Source: Geminocystis sp. M7585_C2015_104 (GTDB taxonomy: Bacteria; Cyanobacteriota; Cyanobacteriia; Cyanobacteriales; Cyanobacteriaceae). Taken from it: a stretch of 64,000 nucleotides of DNA. Shown piece after piece: positions 38,688-48,226 of this stretch (within the stretch, counting starts at the first letter, position 1; each line of letters begins with the position of its first letter). The position numbers and the translations under genes are program-made. Location of the stretch: assembly GCA_015295805.1 (NCBI GenBank), contig DVEF01000079.1, forward strand, positions 1 through 64,000, written 5' to 3'. Below the pieces are notes generated by a model. It saw only the letters and a program-made list of their open reading frames with translations. It made no database searches and was not told where the DNA came from.

Positions 38688-39596
38688 ATGTCTTTACTGG
38701 ACTGGTTTGACAACTTACGTAGGTCGAAACCGAGAATAAATCCCCCCCCCAGAGAGATTGCCGACGGTTTATGGACTAAGTGTCCAGAATGTGGTGCCCT
38801 CTCCTACACCAAGGATTTAAAGGCCAATTGTATGGTGTGTTTGGAATGTGGCCACCATCTGTTAGTGCCTAGTGAAGAAAGAATTGCCCAACTGATAGAT
38901 GCAAAGACATGGAAGCCTTTAAATGAGCACATTCTGCCCACTGATCCCCTTAAATTTTATGATCGCAAGAGCTACGCTGAAAGACTAAAAGAATCACAGG
39001 CGAAAACCTCCCTCACAGACGCGGTACAAACCGGTGTGGGCTTGATAGACGGATTGCCCGTAGCCCTAGGGGTGATGGATTTCCGTTTTATGGGAGGCAG
39101 TATGGGCTCAGTGGTAGGGGAGAAACTCACCCGTTTGATTGAATATGCTACTGCCAATAGTCTCCCTCTGGTGATTGTCTGTGCCTCTGGTGGGGCCAGG
39201 ATGCAAGAGGGTATGCTCAGTTTGATGCAAATGGCTAAGATTTCTGGCGCGCTACAAAGACACCACGAAAATAATCTCCTATATATATCGGTATTAACTC
39301 ATCCTACAACTGGGGGAGTGACAGCAAGTTTTGCCATGCTGGGAGACTTGATTCTGGCAGAACCCAGGGCAACTATAGGTTTTGCAGGCAGAAGGGTTAT
39401 TGAACAGACTTTGAGAGAAAAATTGCCAGAAGGTTTTCAGACTTCCGAGTATCTTTTAAAACACGGGTTTATAGATGCTATTGTACCCCGGCCCCAGTTA
39501 AAGAAAACCCTGGCTCAGCTAATCAGCTTACATCAGCCATTTTATCCCATTGGCAACCACAACCATCACCGGCCTTCACAGCCTCAACCCTGTTAG
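38688..39596 (+). CDS. accD: Acetyl-CoA carboxylase carboxyltransferase subunit beta AccD
   Basis: Beta half of the carboxyltransferase making malonyl-CoA for fatty acids. The N-terminal zinc finger is visible (LWTKCPECG, then [10 protein letters not shown], residues about 30-58). The crotonase-type core has [40 protein letters not shown] and [16 protein letters not shown] (oxyanion glycine pairs), then [11 protein letters not shown]. Length 302 is typical. The alpha subunit is not in the window, as usual for cyanobacteria. Confidence 0.96.
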   Translation: MSLLDWFDNLRRSKPRINPPPREIADGLWTKCPECGALSYTKDLKANCMVCLECGHHLLVPSEERIAQLIDAKTWKPLNEHILPTDPLKFYDRKSYAERLKESQAKTSLTDAVQTGVGLIDGLPVALGVMDFRFMGGSMGSVVGEKLTRLIEYATANSLPLVIVCASGGARMQEGMLSLMQMAKISGALQRHHENNLLYISVLTHPTTGGVTASFAMLGDLILAEPRATIGFAGRRVIEQTLREKLPEGFQTSEYLLKHGFIDAIVPRPQLKKTLAQLISLHQPFYPIGNHNHHRPSQPQPC

Positions 39597-39687
39597 TCGG
39601 GGGGTGTTGCCCAGAAGAATTAATGTTTGTCCTAGGCGAAAATTTGAGTTAATCTAGTGGTGCAGTATTAGGCACATCCTATACCCT

Positions 39688-40434
39688 ATGGACAAAACCA
39701 CTCCTATCCCCCCACAAACCTCTACCACTGCCATCTCTGACATAGAGGAATTGACTATTACTCTTGCCATCAGAAACTTTAATCCCACCCTTCTTAGTTA
39801 TGAATTACTTACCATGAGTGGCATTGTCCCCACCACCTGGGAATTGGCAAATCAGCCTGTTGTCAACCCCAGGATTTCCCAAGTTAGTTTCAAGAATGGC
39901 GTTAATATTGTCGCTCAGGGTAATACTATCAGTTTTCTTGAAGCGGTGGCCAATAAACCACTAGGTCAGCTACAATTTGCCCAGGTGGCTCTACAATACA
40001 TAGACAAGATGTCAAATGCCGAATATCAGGCAATTAGTTTTACCCCCCGATTGGTTATTCCCCTCTCTGCCGTTGATGAGGATGCCGGTAAGGACTTTAT
40101 CAATCAGACTTTCCTCAATACCGGCCCCTGGCAACACTTCGGTCATACCACCCCTCAAACCGCCCTCAGTCTCTTCTACGAGTTGGACAACTGCCGTTTC
40201 TCCCTCAACATCAACCCTGCCCGTCTCCAACAACCTGATAATTCTTTTGTTTCTGCCGTTTTATTTGTTGGTAGCTTCAATTATCCTCTCCCTTCCAACA
40301 CTTCTGACATCCTCTCTCAATTGAGACTCTGTGTCAACTCCTGGCCCCAAGACTTACACACTTTCCATGACTTCGTCTATCAAAAGATTCTCCAACGAGC
40401 CATCCCCCCTCGGGAAACTTTATTTAACTTATAA
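39688..40434 (+). CDS. Hypothetical protein, 248 residues
   Basis: Begins MDKTTPIPPQTSTTAISDIE and shows alternating beta-type segments (VSFKNGVNIVAQGNTISF, LGQLQFAQVALQYIDKM) without signal peptide or membrane segment. I do not recognise a named family, though the style and place after accD suggest a conserved cyanobacterial protein. Codon use and length make it a credible gene. Confidence 0.75.
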   Translation: MDKTTPIPPQTSTTAISDIEELTITLAIRNFNPTLLSYELLTMSGIVPTTWELANQPVVNPRISQVSFKNGVNIVAQGNTISFLEAVANKPLGQLQFAQVALQYIDKMSNAEYQAISFTPRLVIPLSAVDEDAGKDFINQTFLNTGPWQHFGHTTPQTALSLFYELDNCRFSLNINPARLQQPDNSFVSAVLFVGSFNYPLPSNTSDILSQLRLCVNSWPQDLHTFHDFVYQKILQRAIPPRETLFNL

Positions 40435-40701
40435 TACCCCCTCTCACGGCTCACCAGTTGACAATTTTTATTGTTAAAATTTGGCGCGGCCCCGGGTCCA
40501 TCCTCCCCCCCCCGCCTCCCCTTTGTCAAGGGAGTCAGGGAAAAATTGGAAGGTGAAAACTGGAGAAGAAAAAGAGACGGAAATCAGTAAGTTTATAGTT
40601 CGGTTATAACACTCCACAACGGAGTAGAAAAAGTTAGGATGGATGTGGTATATAGAGTAGGGCCGTGATCTTGGAAGGTAAAAAAAGATGGGAGACTGGG
40701 G

Positions 40702-42180
40702 ATGAGAGTGGAATACTGTCGGACTACCAGTTTAATGGATTTAATAAACGAACAGGAGTGGGAGGACTTACAATATAGCGATATGGATGACAGTGAGGCC
40801 GACTCTAAGGCTCAAGAAAGCTCCATCCAAGTGTACCATGAGTGGAATGGGGCAGTCGCCTCCTTGGAAAGGCTTTTATTGCTGACAATAGGTAAAAAGA
40901 ATACTTCCTTTAATCCTGAAAAAAATGGCTTTATTATATCCTCTCCCACCCCCGTCATAAACAATTGGCAGCTTATCCCCCATCTACATACTGTGGTTTT
41001 ATCTCCAAAGCATACGGTGGCAATCCCCCTACTCCCCAGTGGCAAACCACAAGTAACTGATTATTTTGCCTTTTCCTCCTCCTTCGCTAATATTACAATA
41101 CCAGAGGGGTATTTTTTACAGGAGCAGTTTTGTCTGGTTTTTACTGACTCTTTTTCCCTGTTTTTGATTAAGGGAATTAGACATAATAAAAAGCCGGCTT
41201 TCTTTTTCTCCTTCAACCCCGAAATAATTCACAAGGTGTGGGGTTATTTGAGAAGGCAGTTAATGGAAGTTATATCAGAATCGGATAGGGAAGGTTTAGA
41301 AAGAATAAGTCGGCAGCTTAAAATCGTGGTGCCGGAATATATAATAGTGGAAAAGTTTAGTAGAGGGTTTGTAGAAAGTTTGAAGAGGCAAAGATTAGAA
41401 AACCCAAAGGAACCCGAGAAGATAAAAAAAGACAAGATAAACAGAAGTAGTATATCGTTGAAAAAAACCCCAATCCCCCCATACCCAGAATTGGAGTTGC
41501 TACAGGCGTTGACCCACGAAATAAGGACGCCTTTGACGACTATAAAAACCTTGGCGAGATTACTAGGAAAAAAGGCTAAAAAAGAACCAGAATTGCTAAA
41601 ATACATAGAAAAAATAGAACAGGAGTGCACCGAACAAATAAACCGCATGGAGTTGATATTTAAGGCGGTGGAGTTAGAGTCGCAAAATAAAAAAGAAACA
41701 CTCAGACTAATACCAACATCGTTGGAGACAATATTAAATCAAACTGTTCCCTATTGGCAAAGACAGGCAGAAAGAAGAAATATTGTACTAGAGGTGTTTA
41801 TCCCACAAAAACTGCCCCAGATTATAAGTGAGCCGGCTATACTAAGTCAAGTACTAAATGGCTTGATGGAAAAATTTATCCGCGGCTTGCCAAGTGGCTG
41901 TCGTTTTAAAATGTTGGTATTGCCTGCGGGAAATCAATTGAAACTAAAATTTTCCTCAGAAGTGGGATGGATTGGCGGCGAAGGCAAGTCTTTGGGAAGA
42001 CTATTATTCTTCCAGCCGGAAACCGGTAGTCTTTCTCTTAGTGATGATGTCACCAAAAATATCTTCCAAGCCTTGGGAGGCAAGTTGACTATCAAACAAA
42101 AACCAAACGGGGGGGAAATAGTGACTATCTTCCTCCCCCTGGGAAGTCATACTGGCTACCCTTATTGTAGTTCCATTTGA
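40702..42180 (+). CDS. Histidine kinase-like protein with degenerate ATPase domain
   Basis: 492 residues. The N-terminal 190 residues are a soluble sensor region without recognised family. A basic linker follows, then the dimerisation domain with the H-box LTHEIRTPLTTIKTLARLL (phosphoacceptor His272). The HATPase-like region ends KPNGGEIVTIFLPLG, but the N-box is GLMEKFIR instead of NLxxNAxK, and I see no DxGxG motif. ATP binding is therefore doubtful; it could be a phosphatase, a scaffold, or work with a partner. No response regulator is adjacent. Confidence 0.82.
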   Translation: MRVEYCRTTSLMDLINEQEWEDLQYSDMDDSEADSKAQESSIQVYHEWNGAVASLERLLLLTIGKKNTSFNPEKNGFIISSPTPVINNWQLIPHLHTVVLSPKHTVAIPLLPSGKPQVTDYFAFSSSFANITIPEGYFLQEQFCLVFTDSFSLFLIKGIRHNKKPAFFFSFNPEIIHKVWGYLRRQLMEVISESDREGLERISRQLKIVVPEYIIVEKFSRGFVESLKRQRLENPKEPEKIKKDKINRSSISLKKTPIPPYPELELLQALTHEIRTPLTTIKTLARLLGKKAKKEPELLKYIEKIEQECTEQINRMELIFKAVELESQNKKETLRLIPTSLETILNQTVPYWQRQAERRNIVLEVFIPQKLPQIISEPAILSQVLNGLMEKFIRGLPSGCRFKMLVLPAGNQLKLKFSSEVGWIGGEGKSLGRLLFFQPETGSLSLSDDVTKNIFQALGGKLTIKQKPNGGEIVTIFLPLGSHTGYPYCSSI

Positions 42181-42214
42181 ATTCAAACACCCTAGATGGT
42201 ATGCTAAATCCTAC

Positions 42215-42268
42215 CCCTTTCCCTGTTTCTTTCTAAATCCTATCCTCTATCCCCTACCCCCTAAATCA
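42215..42268. repeat. C-rich short tandem repeat
   Basis: Degenerate units such as CCTATCC, TCTATCC and CCTACCC run up to the next gene. Similar stretches occur near 13765-13800 and, on the other strand, near 60181-60240. They resemble the short tandem repetitive sequences common between cyanobacterial genes. Confidence 0.5.
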
Positions 42269-42280
42269 TTATTGGCTTCT

Positions 42281-43505
42281 ATGACTATTTCCCTGTGTGT
42301 GATTGTGAAAAACGAGGAGGAAAATCTGCCTTGTTTAGAATCTGTTTCCTCCCTCGTCACGGAAATGGTAGTAGTAGATACAGGATCCCATGATAAGACA
42401 AAAGATATTGCCAGGAAATGGGGAGCAAAGGTGTATGATTATCAATGGCAGGATGATTTTTCCAAGGCACGCAATTTTGCTTTACAATTCGTAACAGGAG
42501 ACTGGGTATTAGTACTAGATGGGGATGAAAAGTTGAATGAGAAGGTAATCCCCCTTTTGAAAAAATTGACAGGGGAGAAAGACAATTTAGTGATAAATCT
42601 TATCCGCGAAGAGATTGGTAGTAATTCCCCTCCTTATTCTTTGGTGTCTCGTCTGTTTCGTCGTCACCCCCAAATTTACTTCTCTCGCCCCTATCATGCT
42701 TTAATAGACGATTCAGTAATTGCCTTGCTGGAAAGAGAAAATCACTGGCGGATAGTGGATTTAACGGAGGAAGTAGCAATTTATCACTATGGTTACCAAC
42801 CCATTGTGTAGTCTCGCCAGAGACTATCACCTTGCGGCGAAAAATAAAACGGAGAAAGCCAGAAAGGCAATGGAAAAATATCTTGCAAATCACCCCTATG
42901 ATGCCTATGCCTGTAGTAAACTGGGGGGATTATACTTGTCTTTGGGAGAGGTGAAAAAAGGGATAAAGTTGTTAAAGACTGGTTTGAAACACAATTCTTC
43001 TGCTACCCCTGATGTTTTATACGAGTTGCATTATCATCTCGGCAATGCCATGGTAGAAGAAAAGCAGTTTACCCTCGCCGAAAAATACTATCAAAAGGCA
43101 ATACAAATCCCTATAGCTGAAATATTAAAACTGGGGGCATACTTAAACTATGGCAGTTTGTGTCATCAACGCCGACAGTATCAGCGGGCAATAGAGTTTT
43201 ATAATGCCTGCATTAGGATTGCCCCTAATCATGCCCTAGCTTATTACAATCTAGGTTTAACTTACAAGGCAATGGGAAATATTCCTCTTGCCATCGAAAG
43301 CTACCGCCAGGCAATTCGGCTAAATCCCAATTGTCCTTGGGCATATCAAAACCTAGCGGTGTTATTATTCAAGCAGGGATACATAGAAGAAAGTGCCTCT
43401 TTGTTTAAAACTGCCTATCATTTACACCAAAAGGAAAATCCCTCTCTAGCAGAAAACCTTAAAGAGGAATTGAAGTCGATAGGCATTCCACTGGAAGAAG
43501 CCTAG
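42281..43505 (+). pseudogene. Family 2 glycosyltransferase-TPR gene split by a frameshift
   Basis: The first frame (42281-42811, 176 codons) is a GT2 domain: MTISLCVIVKNEEENLPCLE, VDTGSHDKTKDIA, VLDGDEKLN, ending IYHYGYQPIV-stop. The second frame (42789-43505) takes up at SLARDYHLAAKNKTEKARKA and continues with at least four TPR units (for example AIEFYNACIRIAPNHALAYY, AIESYRQAIRLNPNCPWAYQ). In relatives the HYGY segment leads straight into the TPR part in one protein, so one frameshift around 42800-42815 splits the gene. Both parts are otherwise intact. Recoding, two separate proteins or a sequencing error cannot be excluded. Confidence 0.78.
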
Positions 43506-43551
43506 ACTGAAGCCAAAACTTGAGAGTGTTTCACTACTGAGTTTTAGACAG

Positions 43552-44469
43552 ATGCGACTAAGGGTAGAGTCGGAGAGTGAAAAAAGGTTTGGCTATCAGA
43601 GGGATTGGCGGTGGCATGGTTGGCGTATCCACTACACTTTTTACCCCCCATTACAAGCCAATAACCCCTTTGTTTCCCCACCCATTCTTCTGTTACACGG
43701 TTTTGGGGTATCCCTTAGACATTGGCGTCACAACATCCCTATTCTCCGACAAAGACATTTTGTTTATGCTTTAGACTTACTCGGTTTCGGCGCCTCTGAG
43801 AAGACTTATACCGAATATGGTATACCCCTTTGGTCAAGACTAGTTTTTGATTTTTGGCAAGAATTCATTTCCCAACCCTGTATTCTTATTGGTAATTCCC
43901 TAGGCTCATTGATAGCCTTAAACACTACTGCCTCCTACCCCGACACTGCCAAAGGGTTAGTAATGCTTAGTCTTCCCGATTTGAGGGGAAAAAGAGATGA
44001 CAACAACCCCATTCTAACTCCATTATTACACAAAATAGAGGAGTTGTTCACTTTCCCCCTATTAATTCGTCTAATCTTCCAGATAGCAAAACAAAAAACA
44101 GTAATCAGTAATGGTCTGAAAATTGCCTACGTCAATCAAAACAATTTGGATGAAGAATTAATTGAAATTGTCACCAAACCCACCGAGGATGTTGGGGCAG
44201 CAAGGGCTCTAATAGCTATGACTAAATCCATTAATAAATTCCCTGTTTCTGTCAGGCAACTTTTGGAGTCTATTAACATCCCCATTCTACTGTTGTGGGG
44301 TAAAGGGGACAAACTTATTCCGCCAACAAAAGCGTCACATCTAGCAGCCATTAATACCAATATAGAATTACACCTATTAGACAAAATCGGGCATTGTATT
44401 CATGATGAAAACCCAGATTTGTTTCATAAAATTCTTTTCTCCTGGTTGAAGAGGAATAATCTCACATAA
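43552..44469 (+). CDS. Alpha/beta hydrolase
   Basis: 305-residue single-domain hydrolase. It has LLLHGFGVSLRHWRHNI near residue 48, DLLGFGASEK, the nucleophile elbow GNSLGS near residue 122, LLWGKGDKLIPP (acid) near residue 248 and IGHCIHDENP (His) near residue 276. The triad is complete. The form of the first motif and the DLLGFGxS segment are shared with plant and cyanobacterial chlorophyll- or pheophytin-related hydrolases, but the substrate cannot be assigned. It starts 46 bases after the glycosyltransferase-TPR locus. Confidence 0.9.
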   Translation: MRLRVESESEKRFGYQRDWRWHGWRIHYTFYPPLQANNPFVSPPILLLHGFGVSLRHWRHNIPILRQRHFVYALDLLGFGASEKTYTEYGIPLWSRLVFDFWQEFISQPCILIGNSLGSLIALNTTASYPDTAKGLVMLSLPDLRGKRDDNNPILTPLLHKIEELFTFPLLIRLIFQIAKQKTVISNGLKIAYVNQNNLDEELIEIVTKPTEDVGAARALIAMTKSINKFPVSVRQLLESINIPILLLWGKGDKLIPPTKASHLAAINTNIELHLLDKIGHCIHDENPDLFHKILFSWLKRNNLT

Positions 44470-44646
44470 AATGGAACTCGGAAATAGCAGCTTATAATTA
44501 TGAGCCCATAATTAGGGCGTAGGGAATGGGATTTAGGAAATCTAAAATAAACAGTGGAGTTGCAGGGGCTGTGGCTCATAAGAGACCATAAGAGATTATA
44601 AGCCTGTAGTTATAGTTTTCTATTGGGCTGTCTAGTATAATTATTA

Positions 44647-45459
44647 GTGTCAATTGTTGGAAGAAAACTGACGGACTCGGTTTTTATGAGGTGGGGCGGG
44701 TTATTGCCATGGGTGGTTTTATTGGTTACGGGGATTAGTATTTTCCAGTCCCAACAACAATACGCCGCCAAACACCTGGAAAATTCTCGTGGGAATGTAG
44801 ATTACTTTCTAGAAGAAAAGAAAATAAAAATGGCACTTTTGTTGCGGAAAAAAATGCCAACTTTTGGTTATAACAACATTTTGGCAGACTGGTACTATCT
44901 GCGGTTTATACAGTATTTTGGAGACAGCCCAGCGCGAGAAAAGACTGGTTATTCAGCCGTGGCGGATTACTTTGAGTTAATCAGTGATTATGATCCCCGT
45001 TTTGTTGATGCATATTTGATACTTTCCACGGCAAATTCTATATATGCTGGACAGGCACCAGCCACGGTAAAATTCCTGAACAAGGTTTTGGCAAATATTT
45101 CTCCAGAAATATCTCCCTATGCCCCCTATCTTTGGATTTACAAGGGAGTAGATGAAATGTTGTTTTTGGGGGATATAAAAGCAGCAAAACACTCCTATGA
45201 GATGGCGGCAAAGTGGGCATTGGCAAGGGGAGATGAGGTAGGAAAAGAAATTGCCAAAAGAAGTCTAGAAACAGCAGCATTTTTGGGCAAAAATCCGGAT
45301 AGTAGGAAGGCAAGAGCAGGGGCTTGGTATACAATTTTCAAGAATGTTTTTGACGAGGAAACAAAGGAAAAAGCACGCCTAGAAGTAGAAAAAGTGGGGG
45401 GAAAAATTGTAGTCCTCCCGGATGGCAGCACACAGCTTCAATTGCCGGAAGAAGACTAA
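44647..45459 (+). CDS. Hypothetical membrane-anchored TPR-like protein
   Basis: 270 residues from a GTG start. One hydrophobic helix (LLPWVVLLVTGISIFQ) near residue 20 anchors it, followed by helical repeats of TPR style (DWYYLRFIQYFGD, YDPRFVDAYLILSTANSIYA, AKHSYEMAAKWALARGDEVG). It ends in an acidic tail. The family is unknown to me. The GTG has no strong ribosome binding site; the next in-frame ATG (MRWGGLLPW) at codon 14 is a possible start. Confidence 0.75.
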   Translation: MSIVGRKLTDSVFMRWGGLLPWVVLLVTGISIFQSQQQYAAKHLENSRGNVDYFLEEKKIKMALLLRKKMPTFGYNNILADWYYLRFIQYFGDSPAREKTGYSAVADYFELISDYDPRFVDAYLILSTANSIYAGQAPATVKFLNKVLANISPEISPYAPYLWIYKGVDEMLFLGDIKAAKHSYEMAAKWALARGDEVGKEIAKRSLETAAFLGKNPDSRKARAGAWYTIFKNVFDEETKEKARLEVEKVGGKIVVLPDGSTQLQLPEED

Positions 45460-45489
45460 AAAAGAGGACCAAAGACAAGATACTTGCTT

Positions 45490-47067
45490 TTATAGACTAC
45501 TAACCTCCTCTAGACGTTTGAAAACAAAATTTTTGTCCAAGTAGGAGAATAAATATCCTGCCTTTGGGCCTCTATCCTTACCCAAGAAAGCATAATAAAC
45601 TGCGGGAAAAGCAACATTAGGACTAATTCCCATCTGTTTTGTCACCGTAAATAGGGCAGTTTGTAATTCCTCTCCCTCCCATTTTTCGACGGTTTCCAAA
45701 TATTCCCTCAGACGACGTAAATACTGTTTTTGTTCGTCGGTAAGCATAGACACCTTTGAGGGGATTTCCTCAAAGTAAATCACCAGTTTTTCCTCCTCAT
45801 CGGCATAGGATTCTAACCACTTTTTAGCTACAGTAATTCGCTCATTTATCTTCTGCCAGTCGTATTCAGTTAAAGGCCTATCACAGCGTTTTTCTATTTC
45901 GGACTTCAAGTCCAAATGGGGTATTTGTAGAAGGGAAATGATAGTACTAAGTTCAAAGGTATAGTAAGGTTTGATTTCATCTTGCAGCTGGGAATAGTAA
46001 AGAGGCAAAAGTGTGGGAGGCAATTCAGATGTTTCCGCCCCAGCCAACAATTCTGCATACTCATTCAGGAGAGTGTCATAGTCTCTAAAAAGACGGGTAA
46101 TAGTCTCATAATTAGGGGCAAAATTAATAACAGTTTTTGGCTGTGTTCTTAGCATCAAAAAGCGCAAAATTTCTGGGGGCAAAAGTTCAGCCATTTCCCT
46201 GGCACTAGAGCCTATTCCCTTGGAAGAACTCATTTTAGTGCCATTAACTAAAACGAACTCGTAAGGGGAATGGAAGGGCGGTTTTTTCCTGAGGATTTTG
46301 CGGCAAAGGGCATTAGCAACATCCCGTGAGCCCCCTTTTTGGGAATGGTCTTTCCCAGAAAGCTCAATAGTAACCCCCAACAAGTCCCACTTGGCTACCC
46401 ATTCCACCTTCCAAGGGAGTTTCCCATTGCCGTCGAAGGGAGAAATCCATCCCTGATAGCCACACCCCCTCACCCAATCCGTGGCATCCTCCCTACAGGT
46501 GTAAAAAACCTTTTCTCCATTATACTCGCTTACATAAGTAGTAGCAATTTTCCCACAATTTTCACATATCACCTGAAAAGGATACCAGTCATCGGGGCGT
46601 TGGGCATTACTAACTTCTTTATAAATATCTCTTACTACTGCAGCGTTACGGAGAAATAAATCGATGTAGTAGTTTAGCTTTCCACTGCGGTACAAGTCCC
46701 TCAGGTAATAGATTTCAGCTTTAACCCCCAGGTAGTCAAACACTTGCAGAAACTCCCCCATATAGTATTTGGCATAATCTGGGGCCACTGTAGGGTCAGG
46801 GGATGGGACATTACAGAGGGGAAAACCCAGATAAGGGGAGAATTTTTCCGCGTCTAGGTAACGGGGTATACTGTCAAAGGCGTCGTAGTCATCCACACCG
46901 TAGGTAAAACGCGCCGGTTTGCCCTGTCTTTTCAAAGCCCTATAGATAACATCATGAATTATAACACCCCTTAGGGAGCCCACATGTACTCTGCCAGAAG
47001 GAGTTTTCGAGTCGTTTACCAATTCCGGCTGTTGTGAGCTTGCCGCTATCTTATCCGCCCAAAACAT
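45490..47067 (-). CDS. lysK: Class I lysyl-tRNA synthetase LysK
   Basis: Charges tRNA-Lys. The 525-residue protein is a class I (Rossmann) synthetase, not the class II LysS: the HIGH-type motif is TPSGRVHVGSLRG near residue 22 and the KMSKS-type loop is GTKMSSSKG near residue 280. ICENCGKIATTY and a later cysteine pair form a zinc-binding insertion typical of LysK. The C-terminal anticodon-binding domain is helical. Class I LysRS is usual in archaea, spirochaetes and some alphaproteobacteria; the cyanobacteria I know use class II. Codon use resembles the neighbours. Whether a class II gene also exists cannot be seen here. Confidence 0.93.
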   Translation of the reverse strand: MFWADKIAASSQQPELVNDSKTPSGRVHVGSLRGVIIHDVIYRALKRQGKPARFTYGVDDYDAFDSIPRYLDAEKFSPYLGFPLCNVPSPDPTVAPDYAKYYMGEFLQVFDYLGVKAEIYYLRDLYRSGKLNYYIDLFLRNAAVVRDIYKEVSNAQRPDDWYPFQVICENCGKIATTYVSEYNGEKVFYTCREDATDWVRGCGYQGWISPFDGNGKLPWKVEWVAKWDLLGVTIELSGKDHSQKGGSRDVANALCRKILRKKPPFHSPYEFVLVNGTKMSSSKGIGSSAREMAELLPPEILRFLMLRTQPKTVINFAPNYETITRLFRDYDTLLNEYAELLAGAETSELPPTLLPLYYSQLQDEIKPYYTFELSTIISLLQIPHLDLKSEIEKRCDRPLTEYDWQKINERITVAKKWLESYADEEEKLVIYFEEIPSKVSMLTDEQKQYLRRLREYLETVEKWEGEELQTALFTVTKQMGISPNVAFPAVYYAFLGKDRGPKAGYLFSYLDKNFVFKRLEEVSSL

Positions 47068-47247
47068 ATTCTAGTTCAAAAAATTCCACTGCAGGGTAAC
47101 TATTATATCTTATCCCCTCTTTCCCCCTCGCCCCCCTAATCCTCACCTAGTTGACAAAAAAATGGCCGAGCCCCTTGTCAAAAGGGGTAATTTTGTAGGA
47201 TAATAGTAGACTGTCCAGAAAAGCTAGAGGGAGAAGACTGGCTAGAG

Positions 47248-47442
47248 ATGGCAAGCAAAAAAGGTGCCAGGATAATCATCACCTTGGAATGTACGGAGTG
47301 TCGCACCAACCCCAATAAACGCTCTAATGGGGTGTCTCGTTATACTACCACGAAGAATAGAAGAAACACCCCCAACAGACTAGAGTTGAGGAAGTATTGT
47401 CCCTATTGTAACAAACACACTATTCACAAGGAAATCAAGTAG
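47248..47442 (+). CDS. rpmG: 50S ribosomal protein L33
   Basis: 64-residue bL33. It retains the two zinc-binding cysteine pairs, CTEC near residue 15 and CPYC near residue 51, so it is the zinc (C+) form. [21 protein letters not shown] sequence confirms the family. rpsR follows after 36 bases, a gene order common in cyanobacteria. Upstream, CCCCTTGTCAAAAGGGG can form a small hairpin and TAGGAT/GATAAT near 47196-47204 may be the -10 element. Confidence 0.95.
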   Translation: MASKKGARIIITLECTECRTNPNKRSNGVSRYTTTKNRRNTPNRLELRKYCPYCNKHTIHKEIK

Positions 47443-47478
47443 TAAAAGGAAGTTTTTGTAGTTTGTAGAGGAAGGATT

Positions 47479-47697
47479 ATGGCCTATTTTCGCAAGAAAA
47501 CATCTCCCATCCCCCGCAACCAAAAAATCGACTATAAAGATGTAGAACTGTTGCGTAAGTTTATCACGGAAAGGGGCAAGATTCTGCCAAGGAGAATAAC
47601 AGGATTAACAGCCCGTCAACAGAGGGATTTGACAGACGCGGTGAAAAGAGCTAGAATTCTGGCCCTGTTGCCCTTCTTGAATTTAGAAGGCTCCTAG
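47479..47697 (+). CDS. rpsR: 30S ribosomal protein S18
   Basis: 72-residue bS18. Family segments are [20 protein letters not shown] and [15 protein letters not shown], then [13 protein letters not shown]. It is co-directional with rpmG, 36 bases apart. A pair of mutually exclusive hairpins follows the stop codon. Confidence 0.95.
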   Translation: MAYFRKKTSPIPRNQKIDYKDVELLRKFITERGKILPRRITGLTARQQRDLTDAVKRARILALLPFLNLEGS

Positions 47698-47704
47698 TAT
47701 ATCC

Positions 47705-47750
47705 CCCGTCAGCCACGATTCGACTCTTTTTTCTCCATGACGGGTGGCTG
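47705..47750. promoter_or_regulatory. Mutually exclusive stem-loops downstream of rpsR
   Basis: CCCGTCA (47705-47711) can pair with TGACGGG (47738-47744). CAGCCAC (47710-47716) can pair with GTGGCTG (47744-47750). The pairs overlap in sequence, so only one stem can form at a time. A T6 run lies in the shared loop. It may be an end-of-operon structure or an RNA switch; no ligand is suggested. Confidence 0.45.
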
Positions 47751-47795
47751 ATATTCATCTAAATGTGCTATTATCATGTAATGATGGCTTGTTAT

Positions 47796-47868
47796 GGGTA
47801 CGTAGCTCAGAGGATAGAGCGCCAGATTCCGGTTCTGGTGGTCGGGGGTTCAAGTCCCTCCGTACTCG
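47796..47868 (+). tRNA. tRNA-Arg (anticodon CCG)
   Basis: 73-nucleotide cloverleaf. The acceptor GGGTACG pairs with CGTACTC (one G-T). The anticodon stem CCAGA/TCTGG encloses the loop TTCCGGT, giving anticodon CCG for codon CGG. The T arm has GGTTCAAGTCC. The 3' CCA is not encoded. Confidence 0.95.
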
Positions 47869-48226
47869 TGGCCCTTTCGTCTTAATCTCGACACCGTTAG
47901 GGGTAGACTTCTGACCCGATTTTGGCCCACGGTGCCACCAATAGCACAACTTATAAGGACTTGTCAGGATAACTCCCCGTCTGTTTGTTACAGTTTTTTA
48001 AAAAACCCTGACATGAGACACCAATTTTGTCAGGGGGGACTTAAATTAGGAAAAACAAAAATTCGGACGATTTTAGAAGCTACTTCAGGATATCTAAGTA
48101 GTAACCTCCGAAAACCCCTCTCTATCATCCTGTTACTCATACTCACTCTCCATTTTAACAACATAAACACCCCCAACCACTTCCCACTAGCCCTATATCC
48201 ACCAAAATACCTATCCTTTATCCCCT
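47869..48226. other. Spacer after tRNA-Arg
   Basis: No gene supported. It holds the hairpin terminator at 47998-48036 and C-rich sequence with CCTATCC-like units around 48190-48240. The plus-strand frame of 133 codons crossing it is low-complexity and lacks a ribosome binding site. Confidence 0.5.
47998..48036 (-). terminator. Rho-independent terminator-like hairpin
   Basis: CCCTGACA (48029-48036 on the minus strand) and TGTCAGGG (48006-48013) form an eight-pair stem followed on the minus strand by six T residues. It would end leftward transcripts coming from the transposase remnant region, or act as a barrier before the tRNA. Confidence 0.65.

Noticed and set aside
47755-47949. 64-codon minus-strand frame through tRNA-Arg reading RDLNPRPPEPESGALSSEL
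   Set aside because: Classic false protein from the reverse complement of a tRNA gene.
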